Assembly: GCA_020431745.1 (NCBI GenBank)
Contig: JAGQHR010000082.1
Span: 1-9,131, forward strand
DNA length: 9,131 bases
Source of the DNA: Candidatus Eiseniibacteriota bacterium
GTDB lineage: Bacteria; Eisenbacteria; RBG-16-71-46; CAIMUX01
Reading direction: 5' to 3'
Positions 1-6,664 of this stretch are shown piece after piece. Both the position numbers and the translations under genes were made by a program. Each line of letters starts with the position of its first letter. The first letter of the stretch is position 1. Under the pieces are notes generated by a model. The model ran no database searches, had not been told where the DNA came from, and saw nothing but the letters and a program-made list of their open reading frames with translations.

Positions 1-2
1 AG

Positions 3-281
3 AAGCTGGAGACGATCCGGGCCGCGCTGGCGGAGGCGCCCGGTCCCTGCGCCGTCTACCTGCACGTGGATCACCGCGCGCTCGGGGGCGTCAAGATGCG
101 GTGCCGGAGCACTCGCGTCGCGCTCGGCGCCCGCCTGCTCGGACGGCTCGAAGAGATCCTCGAACCCGCCCGGATCCGCGTCAGCGGTGCCGAAATCGGC
201 CAGATCCGGAGCGCCGAGCTCTTCGGAGCGGGGCTGAGGGCGGGGGCCGCCCCGCCGGTGCCGGCCGCGCAGGGGGCCTAG
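3..281 (+). CDS. dnaE: C-terminal end of probable DNA polymerase III subunit alpha (5' truncated)
   Basis: The reading frame is open from the window edge to a TAG at 279-281, giving the last 92 residues of a larger protein. The visible part has a helix (KLETIRAALAEAPG), a short strand segment (CAVYLHV), a second strand with KMRCRSTRVAL, and a helix ending LLGRLEEILEPARIRVSG. This resembles the small C-terminal domain of bacterial DnaE, where a 'PG-x-CPV' strand, a second strand and a 'LL-x-x-LE-x-x-LG' helix close the protein. A low-complexity Ala/Gly/Pro tail of about 20 residues follows. A GTG at 66 could serve as a start, but the frame reads through it with the same fold pattern, so a 5'-truncated gene is more likely. 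It ends one base before the next start codon. The identification rests on recall of the domain pattern, and the polymerase core lies outside the window. Confidence 0.6.
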   Translation, partial: KLETIRAALAEAPGPCAVYLHVDHRALGGVKMRCRSTRVALGARLLGRLEEILEPARIRVSGAEIGQIRSAELFGAGLRAGAAPPVPAAQGA

Positions 282-282
282 G

Positions 283-1146
283 ATGCCCCCCGGGATCGAC
301 CTGCACCTGCACACCGTCTTTTCCGACGGGCAGCGGACCCCCGCCGAGCTGGTCGACCTGCTCGCCGCCACCGGGGTCCGGACCGCCGCGCTCACCGACC
401 ACGACACGCTCGAGGGAATCGAGCTCTTCGAGGAGGCCGCCCGCCCGCAGGGAATCGGGGTCATTCCCGGCGTCGAGGTGAGCGTCGAGCACGAGGGCCA
501 GGATCTGCACATTCTCGCCTACTGGGTGGATCGGCGGAATCCCGCCTTGGCGGCCATGTTACAGCGGGTCCGCGACTCCCGGCGTCTCCGTCTGCATGCG
601 ATGGTGTCCCGGCTTCACGAAATCGGGATCCCGGTGGAGGAGAAAGAAGTTCTCGGTCGGGCGGCGGGCGCCGCGTCCGTGGGACGGGTGCACCTGGCGC
701 AGGAGCTGGTGGAGAAAGGGTGGGTGGGGCATCACGGGGATGTCTTCCGATACTATATCGGGGCGGACGGACCGGCCTACCGCCCCAAGCAGACGGTCGG
801 CATCGAAGAGTGTCTGGAGACGATCCGCGCCGCCGGAGGTTTGGCGGTGCTGGCGCATCCCGGCGTGTATCAACTGGAGGGTGTCCTGGATCGACTGCTG
901 GCGGGGGGATTGGACGGCCTCGAGGTCTGGCATCCGTCTCACACGGCGGAAGACATGACCCGGTTCGCGGCCCTGGCGCAGGAACACGGGCTCCTGCAGA
1001 CGGGCGGGACGGACTATCACGGCGATCGCGACGGGGAGATGATGCCGGGAACCATGGACTTGGAGCCCGGGATGTTGGAGAGTTTGGAGCGGGCTCGTCG
1101 GGCGCGTTTCCCGGCGGGCGGACGAACCAGTTCGGAGGATGCATGA
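283..1146 (+). CDS. PHP-domain phosphoesterase, YciV/TrpH/RNase AM family
   Basis: Protein of 287 residues, close to the usual family length. Metal-binding PHP motifs appear in order: DLHLHTVFSDG (6-16), LTDHDT (37-42), PGVEVS (62-67, metal-ligand Glu65), HILAYW (76-81), GRVHLAQELV (134-143), VLAHPG (189-194), EVWHPSHT (214-221) and GGTDYHG (241-247). The family uses a trinuclear metal site to hydrolyse 3',5'-nucleoside bisphosphates and, as RNase AM, to trim 5' ends of RNA; a cytoplasmic location fits the lack of a signal peptide. All expected His and Asp ligands are visible, so it looks active. The start ATG lies one base after the previous stop, with AGGGGG at 271-276 as ribosome binding site. 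Its last bases overlap ccmE as ATGA (1143-1146), which suggests translational coupling. No link between this activity and cytochrome maturation is known to me; the pairing may only be operon organisation. The exact in vivo substrate is inferred from family. Confidence 0.9.
   Translation: MPPGIDLHLHTVFSDGQRTPAELVDLLAATGVRTAALTDHDTLEGIELFEEAARPQGIGVIPGVEVSVEHEGQDLHILAYWVDRRNPALAAMLQRVRDSRRLRLHAMVSRLHEIGIPVEEKEVLGRAAGAASVGRVHLAQELVEKGWVGHHGDVFRYYIGADGPAYRPKQTVGIEECLETIRAAGGLAVLAHPGVYQLEGVLDRLLAGGLDGLEVWHPSHTAEDMTRFAALAQEHGLLQTGGTDYHGDRDGEMMPGTMDLEPGMLESLERARRARFPAGGRTSSEDA
1134..1138 (+). promoter_or_regulatory. Ribosome binding site for ccmE
   Basis: GGAGG lies four bases before the ATG at 1143 and inside the last codons of the PHP gene. 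Together with the ATGA overlap it fixes the ccmE start and places a predicted membrane anchor at residues 18-35. The longer open frame that runs upstream to about 720 is a shadow of the PHP gene. Confidence 0.6.
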
Positions 1147-1595
1147 ATAGCGAGGAACCCACGAAGTCGAGTGCGCGGAGCGGTCGAGCCCGTTTCCTGA
1201 TCGGCTTCCTGATCGTGCTCGCCGCGGTCGGAGTCCTGGTCTTCCGCGGGGCTCGCAATGCCATGGTCTACTACATCGCTGTCTCCGGGCTGCTGGCCAA
1301 GCCGCTCAACGACGACCTCGACGGGCTGCGCGTCCGCGGCGTGGTCGTGCCGGGGAGCATCGATCGGCAGGAGTTGGTTCTCAAGTTCAAGCTCACGGAC
1401 GGAACCGAGAGCATTCCCGTGACCTATCGCGGGGTGATTCCGGACACGTTCGGAGAGGACGGCGAGGTGGTCGTCGAGGGAGCGATGACCCAGGCCGGCT
1501 TCGAAGCGAGCTTCCTCATGGCGAAGTGCCCTTCCAAGTACGAAGCGGAAATGGACGGCGAAGGTGGACCGCCGCCGGCCTCCAAACCTGCCTAG
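1143..1595 (+). CDS. ccmE: Cytochrome c maturation heme chaperone CcmE, Cys-type (CXXXY)
   Basis: Protein of 150 residues, standard CcmE size. It has a short charged N-terminus, one membrane anchor (about 18-35), then a periplasmic OB-fold: LRVRGVVVPGSI (62-73), a conserved PVTYRGVIPDTF segment (92-103) and EDGEVVVEG (105-113). CcmE receives heme from CcmC and carries it to CcmF. In the classical protein a histidine in HXXXY binds heme covalently; here the segment reads LMAKCPSKYEAEM, so Cys129 stands in the His position and Tyr133 is kept. This Cys variant is known from sulfate-reducing bacteria and archaea (System I*). The tail after Tyr133 is short and Gly/Pro-rich. The start overlaps the PHP stop by four bases. 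The family call is firm; the Cys substitution is read directly from the TGC codon at 1527-1529. Confidence 0.93.
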   Translation: MNSEEPTKSSARSGRARFLIGFLIVLAAVGVLVFRGARNAMVYYIAVSGLLAKPLNDDLDGLRVRGVVVPGSIDRQELVLKFKLTDGTESIPVTYRGVIPDTFGEDGEVVVEGAMTQAGFEASFLMAKCPSKYEAEMDGEGGPPPASKPA

Positions 1596-1604
1596 TACGA
1601 GCGC

Positions 1605-1626
1605 GCGCGGGCCCACACGCCCGCGC
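1605..1626 (+). other. GC-rich hairpin between ccmE and ccmF
   Basis: An eight-base perfect inverted repeat (GCGCGGGC at 1605-1612 and GCCCGCGC at 1619-1626) encloses a six-base loop in the 80-base gap after ccmE. No run of T follows, so it is not a canonical intrinsic terminator. It could act as an RNA processing or stability element that sets different levels of ccmE and ccmF, or be incidental in such GC-rich DNA. Confidence 0.4.
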
Positions 1627-1675
1627 TGACATCCCCGAGCCTTCGGGACGAACCCTTCAGCAAACCGGAGATCTG

Positions 1676-3631
1676 ATGATCGATCTGGGGCAGTACTCCG
1701 TATTAGCGGCCCTGGTCCTCGCGCTCATCGCGGCGGGGCTCGGGGTGGCCGCTTACCGCACGCGTCGGGAGGACCTTCTTCTCTCGACCCGGCACGCGGT
1801 CATGGCCGCCGCGTTCTTCACCTCGTTGGCTTGTCTCGGGATCATCTACGCGTTCGTGGTCGGGGACTACCAGATGGAATACATCTGGGGGAACAGCGAC
1901 CGCGACATGCCACTCTTCTATCGGCTGGGCGCGCTCTGGGGCGGTCAATCGGGGTCGATCCTCTTTTGGGGATGGTTGCTCGCGATGTACAGCACGGGGG
2001 TGGCGATCCGCCATCGCAAGGACGATCTGCGTTTGATGGCGCCGGCCTACGTCACCCTGATGACGGTGCTCGCCTTCTTCCTCGCGATCGTGAACTTCGC
2101 GTCCAATCCGTTCCGGCGCGGAGCGTTCGTCCAGCCCGACGGCGTGGGGCTCAATCCGCTGCTGCAGCACCCCGCCATGGTGATCCATCCACCCTGTCTC
2201 TACATGGGACTGATCGGGTTCACCGTGCCGTTCGCGATCGCCGTGGGCGCGCTCGTCTCGGGACAACTCGGCAACGAATGGATGAAGAAGGCGCGCTTCT
2301 GGGCGCTCGTGGCCTGGCTCTTCCTGGGCGTGGGCAACATCCTCGGCGGCATGTGGGCGTATCAGGAGCTGGGCTGGGGCGGGTACTGGGCCTGGGACCC
2401 GGTCGAGAACGCGGCCTTCATGCCGTGGCTCGCGGCGACGGCGTTCGTTCACTCCGTCATGATCCAGGAACGCAAACAGATGCTGCGCATCTGGAACATG
2501 GTGCTGATCCTGGTCACCTTCAACCTCACCGTCTTCGGAACGTTCATTACCCGCAGCGGGATGATCTCGTCGGTCCACTCGTTCGCGCAGTCGGCCGTCG
2601 GCTACTGGTTCGCCGGCTTCCTCATCGTGAGCGCGGCGTTCTCGATCGTGATGATCGCGATCCGCGCGAAGGATCTGCGCAGTCAGCACCACCTGGACTC
2701 GTTCTTCTCGCGGGAGTCGACCTTCCTGCTCAACAACCTGATCCTGCTCGGGGGCGCGTTCGCCGTCCTCTGGGGCACGGTCTCGCCGATGGTGATCGAA
2801 GGAATCCGGGGAGTGCGGATCAGCCTCGGCCCGCCCTTCTTCAACCAGATCATGGTTCCGGTGGGGCTCGCCCTTCTGCTGCTGATGGGAGTGGGGCCGC
2901 TCGTTCCCTGGCGGCGCGCGAATTGGGCGTCGATGCGCAGAACCTTCCTGATCCCGACGGTGCTGGGCATCGTCGCGGTGGCCATTCTCTACTTCATGGG
3001 AGTGGCACACGCCTACGCGCTCGTGACCTTCTCGTTCTGTGCTTTCGTGCTCTGGACCATCATCTCCGAGTTCCACCGGGGCATCCGAGCGCGCCGCTCC
3101 AGCTCCGGCGAGAATCCGATCAAGGCGCTCGGGCAGCTCTTCGTCAAGGGACAGCGGCGGTATGGTGGATACATCATCCACCTGGGGGTGGTGGTGATCT
3201 TCATCGGCTTCGCGGGCGCTGCCTTCAACAAGCAGGCGGAGACCACCTTGAAGCCGGGTGAGACGTGGAACTTCCGCGACTATCAGCTGACCTATCGCGG
3301 GCTGCGCGTCGAAAACACGCCCAGCGTCGAGTCCGTCGCCGCCGACGTGCTGCTCGAGGAGAACCAGCAGCCTCAGGCCATCCTGCTCCCGCGCAAGGAC
3401 TGGTATCGCAAGAACAAGCAGCTTGCTTCCGAGGTCGCGATCCACTCGACGCTCGGGTCGGATCTCTACGTGATCCTCGCGTCCTTCGAAGACGCCACGG
3501 AGGAAGCGAGCCTCAAGCTCTATTGGAATCCCCTGGTGAGCTGGTATTGGATCGGGGGTATCGTGATGGTGATCGGGGGGATTCTGGTGCTGTTGCCCCT
3601 GAATCGTCGGCGCACGCCGATCGGGGCCTGA
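1676..3631 (+). CDS. ccmF: Cytochrome c heme lyase subunit CcmF
   Basis: Protein of 651 residues, the usual size for CcmF, a polytopic inner-membrane protein of the heme-handling (HHP) family. The WWD signature is clear: GGYWAWDPVENAAFMPWL (235-252). Four histidines expected as heme ligands are in the expected contexts: His171 (VIHPPCLYMG), His259 (FVHS), His301 (SSVHSF) and His502 (IIHLG). Other family landmarks are WGGQSGSILFW (88-98), FGTFITRSG (287-295) and a periplasmic domain (about 517-618) before a last membrane helix (about 622-640). It transfers heme from holo-CcmE to apocytochrome c together with CcmH/CcmI. The ATG at 1676 is preceded by GGAG (1667-1670) and starts a short N-terminus leading straight into the first membrane helix (10-26). 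An upstream in-frame ATG at 1526 lies inside ccmE and would add a non-membrane extension, so it is rejected. Confidence 0.97.
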   Translation: MIDLGQYSVLAALVLALIAAGLGVAAYRTRREDLLLSTRHAVMAAAFFTSLACLGIIYAFVVGDYQMEYIWGNSDRDMPLFYRLGALWGGQSGSILFWGWLLAMYSTGVAIRHRKDDLRLMAPAYVTLMTVLAFFLAIVNFASNPFRRGAFVQPDGVGLNPLLQHPAMVIHPPCLYMGLIGFTVPFAIAVGALVSGQLGNEWMKKARFWALVAWLFLGVGNILGGMWAYQELGWGGYWAWDPVENAAFMPWLAATAFVHSVMIQERKQMLRIWNMVLILVTFNLTVFGTFITRSGMISSVHSFAQSAVGYWFAGFLIVSAAFSIVMIAIRAKDLRSQHHLDSFFSRESTFLLNNLILLGGAFAVLWGTVSPMVIEGIRGVRISLGPPFFNQIMVPVGLALLLLMGVGPLVPWRRANWASMRRTFLIPTVLGIVAVAILYFMGVAHAYALVTFSFCAFVLWTIISEFHRGIRARRSSSGENPIKALGQLFVKGQRRYGGYIIHLGVVVIFIGFAGAAFNKQAETTLKPGETWNFRDYQLTYRGLRVENTPSVESVAADVLLEENQQPQAILLPRKDWYRKNKQLASEVAIHSTLGSDLYVILASFEDATEEASLKLYWNPLVSWYWIGGIVMVIGGILVLLPLNRRRTPIGA

Positions 3632-3661
3632 TTGCGGACCCATGTCCGCCGGCGAGTCCAC

Positions 3662-3670
3662 GGGAGGTGG
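3662..3670 (+). promoter_or_regulatory. Strong ribosome binding site for ccmH
   Basis: GGGAGGTGG is one of the best Shine-Dalgarno matches in the window, with GGAGG six bases before the ATG at 3674. It decides the ccmH start: the TTG at 3632 in the same frame would add 14 charged residues in front of the signal peptide. Confidence 0.65.
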
Positions 3671-3673
3671 AAC

Positions 3674-4171
3674 ATGAAGACCTGGAAGCGGAACGGCCTG
3701 ATGGCGCTGCTCGGGATCGGCCTCGTGCTGGCGATCTCGGCGGGAACGTGCGTGGCCCGCGCGGCCGACATCCCCACTCTGGAGAAAGAGCTGATCAATC
3801 CGTGTCCGAACTGCGGTGGCATGCCCTTGGCCGGCTCCTACTGCGGTGGGGCGGCGGAAGCCAAGGCGAAGATCCGGACGCTCGCCGCCGCGGGCAAGAC
3901 GGACCAGGAGATCCTCGACGCCTTCGTCGCCGAGTACGGCGAGTGGATCCTCGTCACGCCACCCCGGCGGGGCTTCAACCTGATGGCGTGGTTCCTGCCG
4001 CTGCTGGGGATCGTGATCGGCAGCGGAGGTTTGGCCTTGTTCCTGCGCCGTGCCCGGGGCGGGACCGGAAACCGATCGGAGAGTCCACGACCGCCCGCAC
4101 CGGAGCCCGCCGCCGATCCGTCGCGTAACCGCTATCGGGAGATACTGCGACGCGAGCTGGGAGAGATCTGA
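3674..4171 (+). CDS. ccmH: Cytochrome c maturation thiol protein CcmH (CcmH/CycL/Ccl2 family)
   Basis: Protein of 165 residues. A signal peptide (about 1-31, ending ARAAD) is followed by a small periplasmic helical domain with NPCPNCGG (42-49), the three-helix CcmH pattern (AEAKAKIRTLAAAGKTDQEI, 61-80), the conserved FVAEYGEWILVTPP (84-97), and a membrane helix (about 104-124). The C-terminal 40 residues are basic and Pro-rich, probably cytoplasmic. CcmH keeps the CXXCH thiols of apocytochromes reduced, or binds them, before heme attachment with CcmF. The classical motif is LRCXXCQ; here it is CPNCGG, with a third cysteine ten residues on (Cys44, Cys47, Cys57). It sits 42 bases after ccmF and three bases before the CcmI-like gene. 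CcmH is the best call from the fold pattern and location; the extra cysteine and the missing Gln are the unusual points. Confidence 0.85.
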   Translation: MKTWKRNGLMALLGIGLVLAISAGTCVARAADIPTLEKELINPCPNCGGMPLAGSYCGGAAEAKAKIRTLAAAGKTDQEILDAFVAEYGEWILVTPPRRGFNLMAWFLPLLGIVIGSGGLALFLRRARGGTGNRSESPRPPAPEPAADPSRNRYREILRRELGEI

Positions 4172-4174
4172 TCG

Positions 4175-4519
4175 ATGGTCTATCCGGTCCTGTTGTTCTC
4201 GCTGCTGTCCGCGGCTGCTTTCCTGTTCATCTTCGGTCCCGTCCTGACCGGTCAGCAGCGCCAGCGCCGCGAGCTGGGGCGCGCACGTCTGGAGGCGGAG
4301 AAGCAGACCCTCGTTCAGCTCCTCCGCGACCTGGAGTTCGACCTGCGCACGGGCAAGCTCTCGGAGGCGGACTATCAGTTGGCGCGCGAAGAAGCCGAGA
4401 CCCGGGCCATCGACGTGCTCGCGCAGCTGGACGAGACCCGGAGCCGCTGGACGTCGACGGCGCTCGAAGCCGAGATCGGTCGCCTGCGCGAGCAGATGGG
4501 ACGGAGGCGGCGTGCTTGA
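4175..4519 (+). CDS. Short CcmI-like protein (membrane anchor plus coiled coil)
   Basis: Protein of 114 residues with one N-terminal membrane helix (about 4-22, with few charged residues) and then a charged helical region (27-114) predicted as coiled coil. The segment LLRDLEFDLRTGKLSEADY (49-67) matches the 'L-x-D-L-E-x-D-x-x-x-G-K-L-s-x-x-D-Y' helix-turn found just after the membrane part of CcmI (CycH). Full CcmI proteins also carry a large periplasmic TPR domain that holds apocytochrome; none is present here, so this is a CcmI N-terminal module only. In CcmI this cytoplasmic loop is needed for the CcmF-CcmH heme lyase complex, so a scaffold role is a fair inference. GGGAGAG at 4159-4165 serves the ATG at 4175. 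It overlaps the next gene by eight bases. The same short motif reappears at the C-terminus of that next protein. Confidence 0.75.
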   Translation: MVYPVLLFSLLSAAAFLFIFGPVLTGQQRQRRELGRARLEAEKQTLVQLLRDLEFDLRTGKLSEADYQLAREEAETRAIDVLAQLDETRSRWTSTALEAEIGRLREQMGRRRRA

Positions 4520-5270
4520 ACCCGGCGGCTCGGGCGGGAGCTTTCCTTGCCGGAGCGTTCTCCTGGTCGCGCTGGTCGCGCTGCTCGCATTGTCTCTGGG
4601 TGCTCCGGTGCAGGCTCAGAACGCGGGTACCGGGACGATCCTGGGGCAGCTCTTCACCGCGGAGCATCCCGATTCGGTCGCGGGCCAGGCCGAGCTGACC
4701 CTCATCTTCCGTCCGGCCGGAGCGGAGACCGTCGAGCGGGTCTCACAGACGGCCGGACCCGACGGGAGCTACCGGTTCGACGGCGTCTCGACCGATCCGA
4801 CGATCTCCTACGTGATCAAGGTCCACTACTTCGGTCGGGACTTCCTGGGCGCTCCCATCGCGTTCGAGGCCGGACAATCCGTGCTCGAGTTCAACTTCTT
4901 GGTCGCGCGGGATGCCAAGCCGATCCCGCAGTCCGATGGCCATCCGCCGATGGATGGGGGCATGGGCGGCAGCGGCATGGGTGGCGTGCTGCAGCCGGTG
5001 CGCCAGGACCCGCTGGCCGCCGTCGCGATCGTGGCCGGTCTGCTCGCGTTCTTCTTGCTGCCCGTCGCCATGGAGCGTCGCAAGGGGCCGGCGGAGCGTC
5101 CACGACTGGATGGCGCGGCCTCCGACCTGATGCGCGACATCGCGAGCCTCGATCTCCGGTTCGCGAACGGGGAGCTCGCCGAGTCCGACTATCGCTCTGT
5201 CCGCTCCAGCCTGTTCCAAAAGCTGGAGGAGAAGACCGGAGCCGTCGAGACGCGCGCAACGGGTCGATGA
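4512..5270 (+). CDS. Exported carboxypeptidase-regulatory-like protein with CcmI-type C-terminal tail
   Basis: Protein of 252 residues with no named family that I recognise. Visible parts: a signal peptide (about 1-35, cleavage likely after PVQA); a periplasmic beta-sandwich (about 38-132) of the carboxypeptidase-regulatory/CnaB kind, with GTILGQL at the first strand, the TAGPDGSYRFDGV turn (80-92) and a SYVIKVHYFG strand (99-108); a Gly/Met/His linker (GHPPMDGGMGGSGMGG, 143-158); a membrane helix (about 168-187); and a cytoplasmic tail whose LMRDIASLDLRFANGELAESDY (206-227) matches the CcmI-type motif of the previous gene. The GTG start at 4512 overlaps that gene by eight bases and has GGAGG at 4503-4507. 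It ends in an ATGA overlap with ccmA. Position and tail suggest a Ccm accessory factor, perhaps a periplasmic binding partner replacing the TPR part of CcmI; this is inference. Confidence 0.7.
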   Translation: MLEPGGSGGSFPCRSVLLVALVALLALSLGAPVQAQNAGTGTILGQLFTAEHPDSVAGQAELTLIFRPAGAETVERVSQTAGPDGSYRFDGVSTDPTISYVIKVHYFGRDFLGAPIAFEAGQSVLEFNFLVARDAKPIPQSDGHPPMDGGMGGSGMGGVLQPVRQDPLAAVAIVAGLLAFFLLPVAMERRKGPAERPRLDGAASDLMRDIASLDLRFANGELAESDYRSVRSSLFQKLEEKTGAVETRATGR

Positions 5271-5986
5271 GCGCGCTTCTCGTCGCCGATTCCGTGACCA
5301 AGGGCTATGGCGGTCCTCCCGTTCTGCGCGGTCTCGATCTGGAGCTCGTCGCGGGCGAGGGGTTGGCGCTGCTCGGCCCCAACGGCGCGGGGAAGTCCAC
5401 GCTTCTGCGGCTGCTCGCAGGTCTGCACCGACCCGAACGCGGTCGGATCCTGCTCGGGGGACGACCGTTCGATCCCCGCGACTCCGCCCAGCGCCGGCGC
5501 ATCGGGTTCGTCTCGCACCAGAGCCTGTCTTACGACGGTCTCTCCGCGCGCGAGAACCTGATCCTGATCGCTCGACTCTATGGGCTCGCATCCCCGGCGG
5601 GGATCGTGGAGACCGCGCTCGTCGACGTCGGCCTCGACTGGGTCGGCGAGCGTCCGGTGCGGACCTTCAGTCGCGGGATGTCGCAGCGACTCAGCCTGGC
5701 GCGGGCGTTCCTCCACCGGCCCGCGCTCCTCCTGCTCGACGAGCCGATGACCGGACTCGACCCCGCGGGGTGCCGCGCGCTGGAGAGCCTGCTCGGGCGG
5801 TTGCGCGGGGAGGGTACGACGATCCTCATGGCCAGCCACGATCTGATCCTTATCGATCCGATCGTGACCGCGGTCGGGCTCCTCCGTCGCGGGCGCATCG
5901 AGCTCGTCTCCGGGGTCGATCCGGGGGACGCGGCGCGGATCGAAGGCCTCTATCGGGACACCTTCGATCGGGAAGGACGTGGATGA
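5267..5986 (+). CDS. ccmA: Cytochrome c biogenesis ABC transporter ATPase CcmA
   Basis: Protein of 239 residues, a single ABC ATPase domain. Walker A is GPNGAGKST (37-45), the Q-loop is around Gln85 (FVSHQS), the signature is FSRGMSQR (134-141, a variant of LSGGQ), Walker B is LLLLDEP (154-160), the D-loop is GLDP (163-166) and the switch histidine is His191 (MASHDL). All catalytic elements are present. With CcmB it uses ATP to release holo-CcmE from the CcmC-CcmD complex. Its ATG overlaps the previous stop as ATGA (5267-5270) and no good Shine-Dalgarno is seen, so translation is probably coupled. Isolated sequence alone could fit other ABC-2 type ATPases; the ccmB, ccmC and ccmD genes directly after it settle the assignment. 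Confidence 0.93.
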   Translation: MSALLVADSVTKGYGGPPVLRGLDLELVAGEGLALLGPNGAGKSTLLRLLAGLHRPERGRILLGGRPFDPRDSAQRRRIGFVSHQSLSYDGLSARENLILIARLYGLASPAGIVETALVDVGLDWVGERPVRTFSRGMSQRLSLARAFLHRPALLLLDEPMTGLDPAGCRALESLLGRLRGEGTTILMASHDLILIDPIVTAVGLLRRGRIELVSGVDPGDAARIEGLYRDTFDREGRG

Positions 5987-6663
5987 GGGGGTACTGGCGT
6001 GCGGTCGCGGCGCTCGTCGAGAAGGACCTGCGCCTGGAGTGGCGGTCCCGCGAGGCCATCACCTCGATGGCGTTCTTTTCCGTCCTCGTGGTCGTGATCT
6101 TCGGATTCGCGTTCCAGACCCGCAAGATCGATCCGGCGACGGAGGCTCCCGGATTGCTCTGGGTCGCGTTCAGCTTCTCCGGCATCCTCGGCCTGCATCG
6201 GGTTCTCGCCATCGAACGGGAGAACGCCGCGCTCCAGGCCCTCCTGCTCGCGCCGGTGGATCGCAGCGCGATCTTCCTCGCCAAGATGATCTCCGTGCTC
6301 GGGCTGGTGCTGCTCGCCGAGTGGATCACGATCCCGATCTTTTCGATCCTCCTGCGGGTCCCCGTGCTTTCTTGTCTGCCCGAATTGGCGTTGGTAACAT
6401 GCGCCGGTTCGGTGGGATTCGCCGCGGTGGGAGTGCTGCTGGCGACCATCTCCAGCGGGAGCCGGCTCCGGGAAGTGCTGCTGCCGCTGCTGCTCTATCC
6501 GCTCTGGGTTCCGATCCTGGTGGGATGTGTCGAGCTGACGGGACTGGCGCTGTCCGGCCGCCCGCTCGCGGAAGGATCCGATTGGCTGGTGCTGCTGGCC
6601 GCCTACGACGTCGTCTTCGTGACCGCGGGGACGCTTCTCTTCGATCTGATGCTGGAAGAATGA
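5983..6663 (+). CDS. ccmB: Heme exporter/maturation membrane subunit CcmB
   Basis: Protein of 226 residues, the standard CcmB size, with about six predicted membrane helices (roughly 25-45, 57-72, 98-125, 131-155, 166-187, 202-222). The N-terminal LVEKDLRLEWRSREAI (11-26) and the FSFSGILGLHRVLAIERENAA run (63-83) are characteristic of CcmB, as is LREVLLPLLLYPLWVP (162-177). It is the membrane partner of CcmA. The start overlaps ccmA as ATGA (5983-5986), with GGAAGGA at 5971-5977 just upstream. Starts further upstream in this frame lie inside ccmA and would destroy the usual N-terminus. Confidence 0.93.
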   Translation: MRGYWRAVAALVEKDLRLEWRSREAITSMAFFSVLVVVIFGFAFQTRKIDPATEAPGLLWVAFSFSGILGLHRVLAIERENAALQALLLAPVDRSAIFLAKMISVLGLVLLAEWITIPIFSILLRVPVLSCLPELALVTCAGSVGFAAVGVLLATISSGSRLREVLLPLLLYPLWVPILVGCVELTGLALSGRPLAEGSDWLVLLAAYDVVFVTAGTLLFDLMLEE

Positions 6664-6664
6664 T

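Noticed and set aside
1526..1675. N-terminal extension of ccmF by 50 residues
   Set aside because: It would overlap ccmE and add Arg-rich sequence ahead of the first membrane helix; the ATG at 1676 has a suitable GGAG.
1703..3661. Very long minus-strand open frame (652 codons) opposite ccmF
   Set aside because: It is the antisense shadow of a certain ccmF in GC-rich DNA. Its product is rich in Asp, Glu, His, Arg and Pro with no fold or membrane pattern, as expected for a complement of membrane codons.
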